NCBI RefSeq assembly: GCF_001746365.1
Contig: NZ_MJAJ01000053.1
Location: 25,016 to 85,040 of the forward strand
Direction: 5' to 3'
Origin: Streptomyces sp. LUP30
Lineage (GTDB): Bacteria; Actinomycetota; Actinomycetes; Streptomycetales; Streptomycetaceae
Length of the DNA stretch: 60,025 nt
In this document: in pieces, positions 41,673-50,052 of the stretch
Layout: each line of letters begins with the position of its first letter
Numbering within the stretch: position 1 is the stretch's first letter
Made by a program: the position numbers and the translations under genes
Notes under the pieces: generated by a model
What the model was told of the DNA's origin: nothing
Database searches by the model: none
Seen by the model: only the letters and a program-made list of their open reading frames with translations

Positions 41673-44297
41673 GTGACCGAGAACGCTCAGCAGCAGCCAT
41701 CAGCGCCCCACACCGAACTGCCGACCCAGTACGCGCCGGCCGACGTAGAGGGGCCGCTGTACGAGCGCTGGGTGGAGCGGGGCTACTTCGAGGCCGACGC
41801 CAAGAGCGAGAAGCCTCCGTACACCATCGTCATCCCCCCGCCGAACGTCACGGGCAGCCTGCACCTGGGGCACGCCTTCGAGCACACGCTCATCGACGCG
41901 CTCACCCGCCGCAAGCGCATGCAGGGCTTCGAGACGCTCTGGCAGCCGGGTATGGACCACGCCGGCATCGCCACGCAGAACGTCGTCGAGCGCGAACTGG
42001 GCAAGGAGGGCAAGTCCCGTCACGATCTCGGCCGGGAGGCGTTCGTCGAGCGCGTCTGGCGATGGAAGGGCGAGTCGGGCGGCCAGATCAGCGGCCAGAT
42101 GCGTCGTCTGGGCGACGGCGTCGCCTGGTCGCGTGAGCGCTTCACCATGGACGAAGGGCTGTCTCAGGCCGTCCAGACCATCTTCAAGCGGCTCTACGAC
42201 GACGAGCTCATCTACCGCGCCGAGCGCATCATCAACTGGTGCCCGCGCTGTCTGACGGCGATCTCGGACATCGAGGTCGAGTACCAGGACGACGACGGCG
42301 AGCTCGTCTCCATGAAGTACGGCGAGGGGGACGACACCATCGTCGTCGCCACCACCCGCGCGGAGACGATGCTCGGCGACACGGCCGTCGCCGTCCACCC
42401 GGACGACGAGCGCTACCGGCACCTGGTCGGCAAGGAGATCCGCCTCCCGCTGACCGACCGCTTCATCCCGGTCGTCGCCGACACGCATGTCGACCCCGAG
42501 TTCGGCACCGGCGCGGTCAAGGTGACCCCGGCGCACGACCCGAACGACTTCGAGATCGGCCAGCGCCACGACCTGCCGTCGCTCACCATCATGGATGAGC
42601 ACGCCGTCATCACCGCCCATGGCCCCTTCCAGGGCCTGGACCGGCTGGAGGCCCGCTCCGCCATCGTCGCCGCCCTGCGTGCCGAGGGCCGGATCGTCGC
42701 CGAGAAGCGCCCGTACGTCCACTCCGTCGGCCACTGCTCGCGCTGCAAGACGACCATCGAGCCGCGACTGTCCATGCAGTGGTGGGTCAAGGTCGGCCCG
42801 CTGGCGAAGGCGGCCGGCGACGCCGTCCGCGACGGCCGTGTCAAGATCCATCCGCAGGAGATGGAGAAGCGCTACTTCGACTGGGTCGACAACCTGCACG
42901 ACTGGTGCATCTCGCGGCAGTTGTGGTGGGGGCACCGCATTCCCGTCTGGTACGGCCCCGACGGCGAGGTCGTCTGCGTCGGCCCCGACGACGAGGTCCC
43001 CACCGGTGAGGGCTGGCGTCAGGACACCGACGTCCTCGACACCTGGTTCTCCTCCGGTCTGTGGCCGTTCTCCACGCTCGGCTGGCCCGAACAGACCGAG
43101 TCGCTCGCGAAGTTCTACCCGAACTCCGTCCTGCTCACCGGCTACGACATCCTCTTCTTCTGGGTCGCCCGGATGATGATGTTCGGCCTGTACGCGATGG
43201 ACGGGACCCCGCCGTTCCACACCATCGCCCTGCACGGCATGGTCCGCGACCAGTTCGGCAAGAAGATGTCGAAGTCCTTCGGCAACACGGTCAACCCGCT
43301 GGACTGGATGGACAAGTACGGCTCCGACGCGCTCCGCTTCACCCTCGCGCGCGGCGCCAACCCGGGTGTCGACGTCCCGATCGGCGAGGCCTGGGTCCAG
43401 GGCTCGCGCAACTTCGCCAACAAGATCTGGAACGCCACCCGCTTCGCCCTGATGAACGGCGCCACGGTCGACGGCCCGCTGCCGGACGCCGAGAAGTTGT
43501 CGGCGACCGACCGCTGGATCCTCTCCCGCCTCAACTCCGTCGTCGCCGAAGTCGACGCGCTCTACGAGGACTTCCAGTTCGCGAAGCTCTCCGACGCGCT
43601 GTTCCACTTCGCCTGGGACGAGGTCTTCGACTGGTACGTCGAGCTGTCCAAGACGACGTTCATGGCCGGCGGCGAGCCCGCGAAGGTCTCCGGCCGTGTC
43701 CTCGGCGAGGTCCTCGACGTCACCCTGAGGCTGCTCCACCCGATCGTCCCGTTCGTCACGGAGACGCTGTGGACCACGCTGACCGGCGGCGAGTCCGTCG
43801 TCGTCGCCGAGTGGCCGAAGGACAGCGGCTTCCGGGACGCGGCCGCCGAGAAGGAGATCGAGAGCCTCCAGTCGGTCATCACCGAGGTCCGCCGTTTCCG
43901 CGCCGACCAGGGCCTGCAGCCCGGTCAGCGCGTCCCGGCCCGGCTGACCCTCGACGGCACGCCGTTCGCGGCGCACGAGACCGCCGTCCGCCAGCTGCTG
44001 CGCCTGCAGCCGGAGGGCGAGGACTTCTCCGCGACGGCGACCCTGCCGGTCGCGGGCGCCACGGTCGCACTGGACCTGTCCGGCACGATCGACGTGGCCG
44101 CGGAGCGCAAGCGCCTGGCCAAGGATCTGGCCGCGGCCGAGAAGGAGAAGGCCCAGGCGGGCGCCAAGCTCGGCAACGAGGCGTTCCTCGCGAAGGCCCC
44201 GGACAACGTGGTCGACAAGATCCGCACCCGCCTCGCCAAGGCGGACGAGGACATCGCCCGCATCCAGAGCCAGCTGGAGCGTCTGCCGCAGGCGTGA
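41673..44297 (+). CDS. valS: Valyl-tRNA synthetase
   Basis: Class I aminoacyl-tRNA synthetase of 874 residues. HIGH-type motif HLGH at residues 64-67 after PPPNVTG, KMSKS at about 530 (GKKMSKSFGN), an editing domain between them (TTRAETMLGDTAVAV), and a C-terminal coiled coil (AAERKRLAKDLAAAEKEKAQ) characteristic of ValRS. It uses a GTG start with no Shine-Dalgarno but a TAAACT element exactly 6 nt upstream. No T-box leader is possible in the short upstream region. A hairpin terminator follows before folC. Confidence 0.98.
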   Translation: MTENAQQQPSAPHTELPTQYAPADVEGPLYERWVERGYFEADAKSEKPPYTIVIPPPNVTGSLHLGHAFEHTLIDALTRRKRMQGFETLWQPGMDHAGIATQNVVERELGKEGKSRHDLGREAFVERVWRWKGESGGQISGQMRRLGDGVAWSRERFTMDEGLSQAVQTIFKRLYDDELIYRAERIINWCPRCLTAISDIEVEYQDDDGELVSMKYGEGDDTIVVATTRAETMLGDTAVAVHPDDERYRHLVGKEIRLPLTDRFIPVVADTHVDPEFGTGAVKVTPAHDPNDFEIGQRHDLPSLTIMDEHAVITAHGPFQGLDRLEARSAIVAALRAEGRIVAEKRPYVHSVGHCSRCKTTIEPRLSMQWWVKVGPLAKAAGDAVRDGRVKIHPQEMEKRYFDWVDNLHDWCISRQLWWGHRIPVWYGPDGEVVCVGPDDEVPTGEGWRQDTDVLDTWFSSGLWPFSTLGWPEQTESLAKFYPNSVLLTGYDILFFWVARMMMFGLYAMDGTPPFHTIALHGMVRDQFGKKMSKSFGNTVNPLDWMDKYGSDALRFTLARGANPGVDVPIGEAWVQGSRNFANKIWNATRFALMNGATVDGPLPDAEKLSATDRWILSRLNSVVAEVDALYEDFQFAKLSDALFHFAWDEVFDWYVELSKTTFMAGGEPAKVSGRVLGEVLDVTLRLLHPIVPFVTETLWTTLTGGESVVVAEWPKDSGFRDAAAEKEIESLQSVITEVRRFRADQGLQPGQRVPARLTLDGTPFAAHETAVRQLLRLQPEGEDFSATATLPVAGATVALDLSGTIDVAAERKRLAKDLAAAEKEKAQAGAKLGNEAFLAKAPDNVVDKIRTRLAKADEDIARIQSQLERLPQA

Positions 44298-44319
44298 GGC
44301 GTCGGGGGGACGCGACGAC

Positions 44320-44361
44320 GGCGAAGGCCCCCGGGACCGCACGGTTCCGGGGGCCTTCGCC
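44320..44361 (+). terminator. Terminator of valS, 20-bp stem
   Basis: Arms begin GGCGAAGGCCCCCGG and end CCGGGGGCCTTCGCC with one G-U type mismatch and a CA loop, 22 nt after the valS stop. Confidence 0.85.
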
Positions 44362-44383
44362 CACCTCCGTCAGCGGCCGTCCG

Positions 44384-44389
44384 TAGACT
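44384..44389 (+). promoter_or_regulatory. -10 element TAGACT, predicted leaderless folC transcript
   Basis: TAGACTGGCTCCGTG: the hexamer ends 6 nt before the GTG start, just after the valS terminator. No ribosome site. Confidence 0.6.
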
Positions 44390-44395
44390 GGCTCC

Positions 44396-45928
44396 GTGAG
44401 CGAGCTCCCCCCGAACGGCAACCACGACGACCTGCCCGCCCCCTTCGACCCCCTCGATCCCTTCGACGAGATCATCGCCGAGGAGACCGACCGCGACCCC
44501 GATCTCGCGGTCATCGAGGCCGGCAGCCGCACCCTGCGCACCCAGGGCGGCGTACCGCAGGCCGATGTGCCCGCGCGCCCCGAGGACCCCGAGGTCGACA
44601 AGGCCCTGCGCGAGGTCGAGGCGGAGCTGGCCACCCGCTGGGGCGAGACGAAGCTGGAGCCCTCCGTCGGGCGGATCGCCGCGCTGATGGACGTGCTGGG
44701 GGACCCGCAGCGCTCCTACCCGTCGATCCACATCACGGGGACGAACGGCAAGACCTCCACCGCCCGCATGATCGAGGCCCTGCTCGGCGCCTTCGAGCTG
44801 CGCACCGGCCGGTACACGAGCCCGCACGTGCAGTCGATCACCGAGCGGATCAGCCTCGACGGCGCGCCGATCTCCGCTGAGCGGTTCATCGAGACGTACC
44901 TGGACGTCAAGCCGTACGTCGACATGGTCGACTCCATGCAGGAGTACCGCCTGTCCTTCTTCGAGGTGCTCACCGGCATGGCGTACGCCGCCTTCGCCGA
45001 CGCGCCGGTGGACGTCGCCGTCGTGGAAGTGGGCATGGGCGGCTCCTGGGACGCCACCAACGTCATCGACGGCGACGTGGCCGTGGTCACGCCCATCGAC
45101 CTGGACCACACCGACCGGCTCGGGGAGACGACCGCCGAGATCGCCGCCGAGAAGAGCGGGATCGTCAAGCAGGACGCCACCGTCATCCTGGCCCAGCAGC
45201 CGGTCGACGCGGCCCAGGTGCTGCTGAAGAAGGCCGTCGAGGTCGACGCGACCGTGGCCCGGGAGGGGCTGGAGTTCGGGGTCGTCGCCCGCCAGGTCGC
45301 CGTGGGCGGACAGCTGGTCACCCTGCGCGGGCTGGGCGGCGAGTACCCCGAGGTGTACCTGCCCCTGCACGGGCCCTACCAGGCCCACAACGCGGCCGTC
45401 GCGCTCGCCGCCGTCGAGGCGTTCTTCGGCGTCGGCTCCCAGCGGCCCGAGCCGCTGGACATCGACACCGTCCGCAAGGCCTTCGCCGCCGTCACCTCGC
45501 CGGGCCGTCTCGAAGTCGTCCGCCGGTCCCCGACCGTCGTCCTGGACGCCGCCCACAACCCGGCCGGCGCGCGGGCCACCGCGGAGGCCGTGGGGGAGGC
45601 GTTCGACTTCTCCCGGCTGATCGGCGTGGTCGGAGCCAGCGGCGACAAGAACGTGCGCGGACTCCTGGAAGCCTTCGAGCCGATCTTCGCCGAGGTCGTG
45701 ATCACGCAGAACACCAGCCACCGTGCGATGGACGCCGACGAGCTCGCCGCGATCGCCGTCGAGGTGTTCGGCGACGACCGCGTCCAGGTCGAGCCGCGGC
45801 TGCCCGACGCCCTGGAGGCGGCGATCACCCTCTCCGAGGAGGAGGGCGAGTTCTCCGGCGGAGGCGTCCTGGTCACCGGTTCCGTCATCACCGTCGGCGA
45901 GGCGCGGCTGCTCCTCGGGAAGGGCTGA
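44396..45928 (+). CDS. folC: Folylpolyglutamate synthase / dihydrofolate synthase
   Basis: Mur-ligase-family enzyme of 510 residues adding glutamate to (dihydro)folate. P-loop HITGTNGKTST at about residues 112-122, then TGRYTSPHVQSITERI, VEVGMGGSWDATNVI and the catalytic DHTDRLG segment. An acidic, presumably disordered N-terminal extension of about 80 residues (DPLDPFDEIIAEETDRDPD) is longer than in E. coli FolC. The leaderless -10 at 44384 supports this long start. The downstream DUF4233 gene begins 8 nt after the stop, so they form an operon. Confidence 0.95.
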   Translation: MSELPPNGNHDDLPAPFDPLDPFDEIIAEETDRDPDLAVIEAGSRTLRTQGGVPQADVPARPEDPEVDKALREVEAELATRWGETKLEPSVGRIAALMDVLGDPQRSYPSIHITGTNGKTSTARMIEALLGAFELRTGRYTSPHVQSITERISLDGAPISAERFIETYLDVKPYVDMVDSMQEYRLSFFEVLTGMAYAAFADAPVDVAVVEVGMGGSWDATNVIDGDVAVVTPIDLDHTDRLGETTAEIAAEKSGIVKQDATVILAQQPVDAAQVLLKKAVEVDATVAREGLEFGVVARQVAVGGQLVTLRGLGGEYPEVYLPLHGPYQAHNAAVALAAVEAFFGVGSQRPEPLDIDTVRKAFAAVTSPGRLEVVRRSPTVVLDAAHNPAGARATAEAVGEAFDFSRLIGVVGASGDKNVRGLLEAFEPIFAEVVITQNTSHRAMDADELAAIAVEVFGDDRVQVEPRLPDALEAAITLSEEEGEFSGGGVLVTGSVITVGEARLLLGKG

Positions 45929-45936
45929 GGCCCGCC

Positions 45937-46302
45937 ATGCGTACGCTCTGCTCCTCGACCCTGATCGGCGAGTTCTTCGTCATCGGATTCGCCGGCCTGG
46001 TCGCCATGAAGGACTCCGACCTGTCCATGACCACGGTGTGGACGGTCTGCGGCGTCGCCATGCTGTTCAGCGTGCTGCTGTGCGGCATGGTCACCCGGCC
46101 CGGCGGCGTCGCCCTCGGCTGGGCGCTGCAGATCGCCCTCGTCGCGTCCGGCTTCTTCGTCCCCATCATGTTCTTCATGGGCGTGCTCTTCGGGGCGCTG
46201 TGGTGGGCGTCGGTGCACTACGGCAGAAAGGTCGACGAGGCCAAGGCCCGCTTCGCCGCGCAGGCCTCCGCCACCTCTGCGGATACCGCTGACGCTGCGT
46301 GA
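45937..46302 (+). CDS. DUF4233 membrane protein
   Basis: Small integral membrane protein of 121 residues with four hydrophobic segments (FFVIGFAGLVAM; WTVCGVAMLFSVLLCGMV; WALQIALVASGFFVPIMFFMG). It matches the DUF4233 family, which nearly always follows folC in actinobacteria. The N-terminus RTLCSSTLIGEFFVIGFA is the family hallmark. It is co-transcribed with folC and followed 94 nt later by ndk. Function unknown. Confidence 0.9.
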   Translation: MRTLCSSTLIGEFFVIGFAGLVAMKDSDLSMTTVWTVCGVAMLFSVLLCGMVTRPGGVALGWALQIALVASGFFVPIMFFMGVLFGALWWASVHYGRKVDEAKARFAAQASATSADTADAA

Positions 46303-46396
46303 CGAGCGCCCGGACCCGACCTGTAACCTCATCCCACCGCACCTGCAGGCGCCAGAGCACCGGCGCCGGAACACCGGCAGTAGAAGGAGCCCCCTC

Positions 46397-46810
46397 GTGA
46401 GCCAGCGCACCCTCGTCCTGCTCAAGCCCGACGCCGTCCGTCGTGGCCTGACCGGCGAGATCATCAGCCGTATCGAGCGCAAGGCCGGCTGGAAGATCAC
46501 CGCGCTGGAGCTGCGCACGCTGGACCAGGACACGCTGGAGCAGCACTACGGTGAGCACAAGGGCAAGCCCTTCTACGAGCCGTTGGTGGAGTTCATGGCG
46601 TCCGGCCCGGTCGTCGCGCTGATCGTCGAGGGCGAGCGGGTCATCGAGGGCGTGCGCGCGCTGGCCGGTCCGACCGACCCGATCGCCGCCGCCCCCGGCT
46701 CCATCCGCGGCGACTACGGCGTCATCGTCCGCGAGAACCTGATCCACGCGTCCGACTCCGAGGAGTCCGCCGAGCGCGAGGTCAAGATCTTCTTCCCCGG
46801 TCGAGCCTGA
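46397..46810 (+). CDS. ndk: Nucleoside diphosphate kinase
   Basis: Transfers the gamma phosphate from ATP to NDPs; 137 residues, typical length. The phospho-histidine is H117 in NLIHASDS. Nucleotide site residues are in LVLLKPDAVRRGLTGEII. GTG start preceded by AGAAGGAGCC, an excellent ribosome site. A TAACCT about 70 nt upstream is a possible -10. Lies between the folC unit and mreB. Confidence 0.98.
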   Translation: MSQRTLVLLKPDAVRRGLTGEIISRIERKAGWKITALELRTLDQDTLEQHYGEHKGKPFYEPLVEFMASGPVVALIVEGERVIEGVRALAGPTDPIAAAPGSIRGDYGVIVRENLIHASDSEESAEREVKIFFPGRA

Positions 46811-47031
46811 CCCCGGACGGCCGCGAAAGGGTCTGAAGCGGGCGATCGAGGGAACGTGAGCCCCCGAACGCCCGTCTCCAGAAGCGAACCCACACAGCAT
46901 CTGCAAACAATGGCGGAGACCGCTCCGCAGTGTTCGTGCAGGCGCGTTTACGATGGAAGCCTTCACGTCACAGCACCCACCTCGCCGACCTGATAAGCCC
47001 TCAAAGCTCATGGAAGGCCAGTCGAATCCTG

Positions 47032-48063
47032 ATGGGGAACTCAATGTCGTTCATCGGCCGTGACATGGCTGTCGACCTCGGGACCGCCAACACGCTGGTG
47101 TACGTCAGGGGTCGCGGGATCGTACTCAACGAGCCGTCCGTCGTCGCGATCAACACCAACACCGGTGGCATCCTCGCGGTCGGCGCCGAAGCCAAGAAGA
47201 TGATCGGGCGCACGCCCGGCAACATCGTTGCCGTGCGTCCGCTGAAGGACGGCGTGATCGCCGACTTCGAGATCACCGAGCGGATGCTCCGCTACTTCAT
47301 CCTGAAGATCCACAAGCGGAGGTATCTGGCTCGGCCGCGAGTCGTCGTCTGTGTGCCCTCGGGCATCACGGGCGTCGAGCGCCGTGCCGTCATCGAGGCG
47401 TCGACCCAGGCCGGCGCCCGCCAGGTGCACATCATCGAGGAGCCCATGGCCGCGGCCATCGGCTCCGGCCTGCCGGTCCACGAGGCCACGGGCAACATGG
47501 TGGTGGACATCGGCGGAGGCACCACGGAGGTCGCGGTCATCTCGCTCGGCGGCATCGTCACCGCCCAGTCCATCCGTGTCGCGGGTGACGAGCTGGACAG
47601 CTCGATCATCCAGCACATCAAGAAGGAGTACTCGCTCCTCCTCGGTGAGCGGACGGCTGAGCAGATCAAGATCACGATCGGTTCCGCCTACGACCTCGAC
47701 GACGACCAGCACACCGAAATCCGTGGCCGCGACCTCGTCTCCGGACTGCCCAAGACCGTCGTCATCTCGGCGGCCGAGGTGCGCAAGGCGATCGAGGAAC
47801 CGGTCAACGCGATCGTGGACGCCGTGAAGACCACGCTCGACAAGTGCCCGCCGGAGCTGTCCGGCGACATCATGGACCGCGGAATCGTTCTGACCGGCGG
47901 CGGAGCTCTGCTGCGCGGTCTGGACGAGCGGCTGCGCCGGGAGACCGGCATGCCCATCCACATCGCCGAGGACCCGCTGGACAGCGTGGCGCTCGGCTCC
48001 GGGAAGTGCGTCGAGGAGTTCGAGGCGCTCCAGCAGGTCCTGGACGCGGCGCCGCGCAGATGA
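47032..48063 (+). CDS. mreB: Rod-shape-determining protein MreB
   Basis: Actin-like cytoskeletal ATPase of 343 residues (339 if started at ATG 47044). In Streptomyces it acts mainly in spore-wall synthesis rather than vegetative growth. Phosphate-1 motif DLGTANTLVYV, phosphate-2 DIGGGTTEVAVI and adenosine motif LTGGGALLRGLD are intact. ATG 47032 gives the usual MGNSMSF N-terminus, but ATG 47044 has the better GGGGAA ribosome site. First gene of the mreB-mreC-mreD-pbp2-rodA cluster. An attenuator-like hairpin and a second promoter separate it from mreC. Confidence 0.97.
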   Translation: MGNSMSFIGRDMAVDLGTANTLVYVRGRGIVLNEPSVVAINTNTGGILAVGAEAKKMIGRTPGNIVAVRPLKDGVIADFEITERMLRYFILKIHKRRYLARPRVVVCVPSGITGVERRAVIEASTQAGARQVHIIEEPMAAAIGSGLPVHEATGNMVVDIGGGTTEVAVISLGGIVTAQSIRVAGDELDSSIIQHIKKEYSLLLGERTAEQIKITIGSAYDLDDDQHTEIRGRDLVSGLPKTVVISAAEVRKAIEEPVNAIVDAVKTTLDKCPPELSGDIMDRGIVLTGGGALLRGLDERLRRETGMPIHIAEDPLDSVALGSGKCVEEFEALQQVLDAAPRR

Positions 48064-48078
48064 CGTAACGCTTCGATT

Positions 48079-48112
48079 CCGCCGTACGAGATGATCTCCT
48101 CTCGTGCGGCGG
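48079..48112 (+). terminator. Hairpin after mreB
   Basis: Thirteen-base stem with one wobble pair (CCGCCGTACGAGA / TCTCGTGCGGCGG) and an 8-nt loop, 15 nt after the mreB stop, then an AT-rich stretch. Confidence 0.65.
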
Positions 48113-48116
48113 ATCG

Positions 48117-48144
48117 TTGATATAGAGGCATAAGCTCCCATAAA
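48117..48144 (+). promoter_or_regulatory. Candidate promoter of mreC-mreD-pbp2-rodA
   Basis: TTGATA (5/6 to consensus) and CATAAA (4/6) spaced by 16 nt in an AT-rich patch, directly after the mreB hairpin and about 130 nt before mreC. Confidence 0.5.
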
Positions 48145-48272
48145 GCGCCCTTGGTCATCTTGGCCCGGGGCTACCCCAATTCCCGACCCGCTCCCTGACA
48201 ACTGCTTTACGACACCTGCTTCCTGATTCCTGTTCTTGGTTTTTCTCTCGAGGAAGGGCACGGCCGCCGCAC

Positions 48273-49211
48273 GTGAGGGACACACGAGAGAGCCGGCTGC
48301 TCCTGGTGCTGCTGATCGCCGTAGCGTTCGCGCTGATCACGGTGGACATCCGGGGCGGGGAGGACTCCCCTGTCGACGGCGCCCGGCAGGCCGCGGCCGC
48401 GGCCTTCGGCCCGATCGAGAACGGCGTGTCGTCGGCGGTGGACCCCGTGGGGAACGCCGTCTCGGCCGTCCGTGACTCCGGGGGACGTCATGACCGGCTC
48501 ACCGCGCTGGAGAAGGAGAACGCGGCGCTCAAGGCGAAGCTCGGCAGCGACGACCGCAACCGCAGCCGGCTGGCGCAGCTCGACAAGATGCTGAAGATCG
48601 CCGGCACCGGCCAGTACGGCATCAAGGGCGCGGAGGTCATCGCGATAGGAGCGGCCCAGGGATTCTCCTGGACGATCACCATCGACGTGGGCGCCAACGA
48701 CGGCGTCAAGCGCGACATGACGGTCCTGAACGGGGACGGGCTGGTCGGGCGGGTCACCACCGTCGGCCCGGACACCGCGACCGTGCTGCTGGCCAGCGAT
48801 CCCGACTTCACCGTCGGCACCCGGATGGAGGCGTCCGACGAGCTCGGCTTCGCCTCCGGACAGGGCGACCGCCCGCTGCGCGTCGAACTCCTCAACGGCA
48901 AGGCCGACGTGAAGAAGGGCGACCGGCTGGTCACCTTCGGCTCGCAGGCCGACAAGCCCTTCGTGCCCGGCGTCCCCGTCGGCGTCGTCTCCCGCGTCGA
49001 CCCCTCCGGCGGCGACCTCACCCGCACCCTCTACGTCACGCCGTACGTCAGCTTCACCAAGCTCGACATCGTGGGCGTGGTCGTCGAGGCCCCGAAGAAG
49101 GATCCGCGCGACACCGTGCTCCCCTCCAAGCCCAAACCGGTCCCCACGCCGACGGTGACCGTCACGGTCACACCGAACGCGAACGCACCCGTAGACGGCC
49201 AGCAGCAGTAG
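48273..49211 (+). CDS. mreC: Rod-shape-determining protein MreC
   Basis: Bitopic morphogenetic protein of 312 residues linking MreB to peptidoglycan synthases. An N-terminal membrane helix (LLLVLLIAVAFALITVDI) is followed by a coiled coil (RLTALEKENAALKAKL, about residues 72-90) and the double beta-barrel MreC domain. The C-terminal tail is Pro/Thr/Val-rich (VPTPTVTVTVTPN). Start GTG with AGGAAGGG some 13 nt upstream. mreD begins 14 nt after the stop. Confidence 0.96.
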   Translation: MRDTRESRLLLVLLIAVAFALITVDIRGGEDSPVDGARQAAAAAFGPIENGVSSAVDPVGNAVSAVRDSGGRHDRLTALEKENAALKAKLGSDDRNRSRLAQLDKMLKIAGTGQYGIKGAEVIAIGAAQGFSWTITIDVGANDGVKRDMTVLNGDGLVGRVTTVGPDTATVLLASDPDFTVGTRMEASDELGFASGQGDRPLRVELLNGKADVKKGDRLVTFGSQADKPFVPGVPVGVVSRVDPSGGDLTRTLYVTPYVSFTKLDIVGVVVEAPKKDPRDTVLPSKPKPVPTPTVTVTVTPNANAPVDGQQQ

Positions 49212-49225
49212 GAGCTGACAACCCC

Positions 49226-49897
49226 ATGCGCGTCAACCGGATCCTGCTCTCCGTCCCGCTGGTGGTCGTCGCCCTGGTGATCCAGGTGAGCGTTTTCGCC
49301 CGCCTCCACCTCCCGGGCGCCGTCCCCGACCTCCTCCTGCTCACCGTCCTGGGCCTGGCCATGGTGTACGGCCATGTCGGCGGCGCCCTCATCGGCTTCG
49401 GCGCCGGCCTGCTCGCCGACCTCGCCCCGCCCGCCGACCACGCCGCCGGACGCTACGCCCTGGTCCTCTGCGTGATCGGCTACCTCGCCGGGCTGATCAA
49501 GCCCGAGACCGGGCAGATCAAGTCGGCCACCGGCCCGATGGTCGTGGTCGTCGCCGCCGCCGTCGGCTCCACCCTGCTGTACGCCGGGGTCGGCGCCCTC
49601 GTCGGCGACACCGCCGCCCGTCATGTCGGCCTCACCGGGCTGCTGTTCACGGCCGCCCTGTACGACCTGCTGCTCGCCCCGTTCGTGGTCCCCGCGATCA
49701 TGTTCCTGGCGCGGCGCGCCGACAACGACCCGCTCGCCGAGACCAACTCCGCCGCGAAGAGCCCCGACATCTCCTCCGGCTGGCTCTCCTCGGGCACGGG
49801 CCTGAGGATCGGCGGGCAGCGTGGCGGGCTCAAGCTGAAGGCGGCCAGGTCGAGGGCCACCCGGGCCGGGCGCATCAAGGGGGTCAAGCGGCTGTGA
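49226..49897 (+). CDS. mreD: Rod-shape-determining protein MreD
   Basis: Integral membrane protein of 223 residues with about five or six hydrophobic helices (LLSVPLVVVALVIQVSVFA; VPDLLLLTVLGLAMVYG; VVVVAAAVGSTLLYAGVGAL). A basic C-terminal tail of about 45 residues (KLKAARSRATRAGRIKGVK) faces the cytoplasm. Works in the MreBCD complex. Ribosome site TAGGAG upstream. Separated by 155 nt from pbp2. Confidence 0.95.
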   Translation: MRVNRILLSVPLVVVALVIQVSVFARLHLPGAVPDLLLLTVLGLAMVYGHVGGALIGFGAGLLADLAPPADHAAGRYALVLCVIGYLAGLIKPETGQIKSATGPMVVVVAAAVGSTLLYAGVGALVGDTAARHVGLTGLLFTAALYDLLLAPFVVPAIMFLARRADNDPLAETNSAAKSPDISSGWLSSGTGLRIGGQRGGLKLKAARSRATRAGRIKGVKRL

Positions 49898-50052
49898 ACG
49901 CGGGCGTCCGCGCGCGGAGCGCGCCGGTGGATGAATCACCCGAACGAGGAAGTCCAGGCGGAACGGGGTCGCACAGACCGATCGTTCATCATTCGTCCGC
50001 GCACACACGTTCGCGCGCCGAGTCCGCGTACTGAGAGGGGGAGACAGCCGCA

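Noticed and set aside
41700..44342. Minus-strand 880-codon open frame
   Set aside because: Antisense to valS over its whole length.
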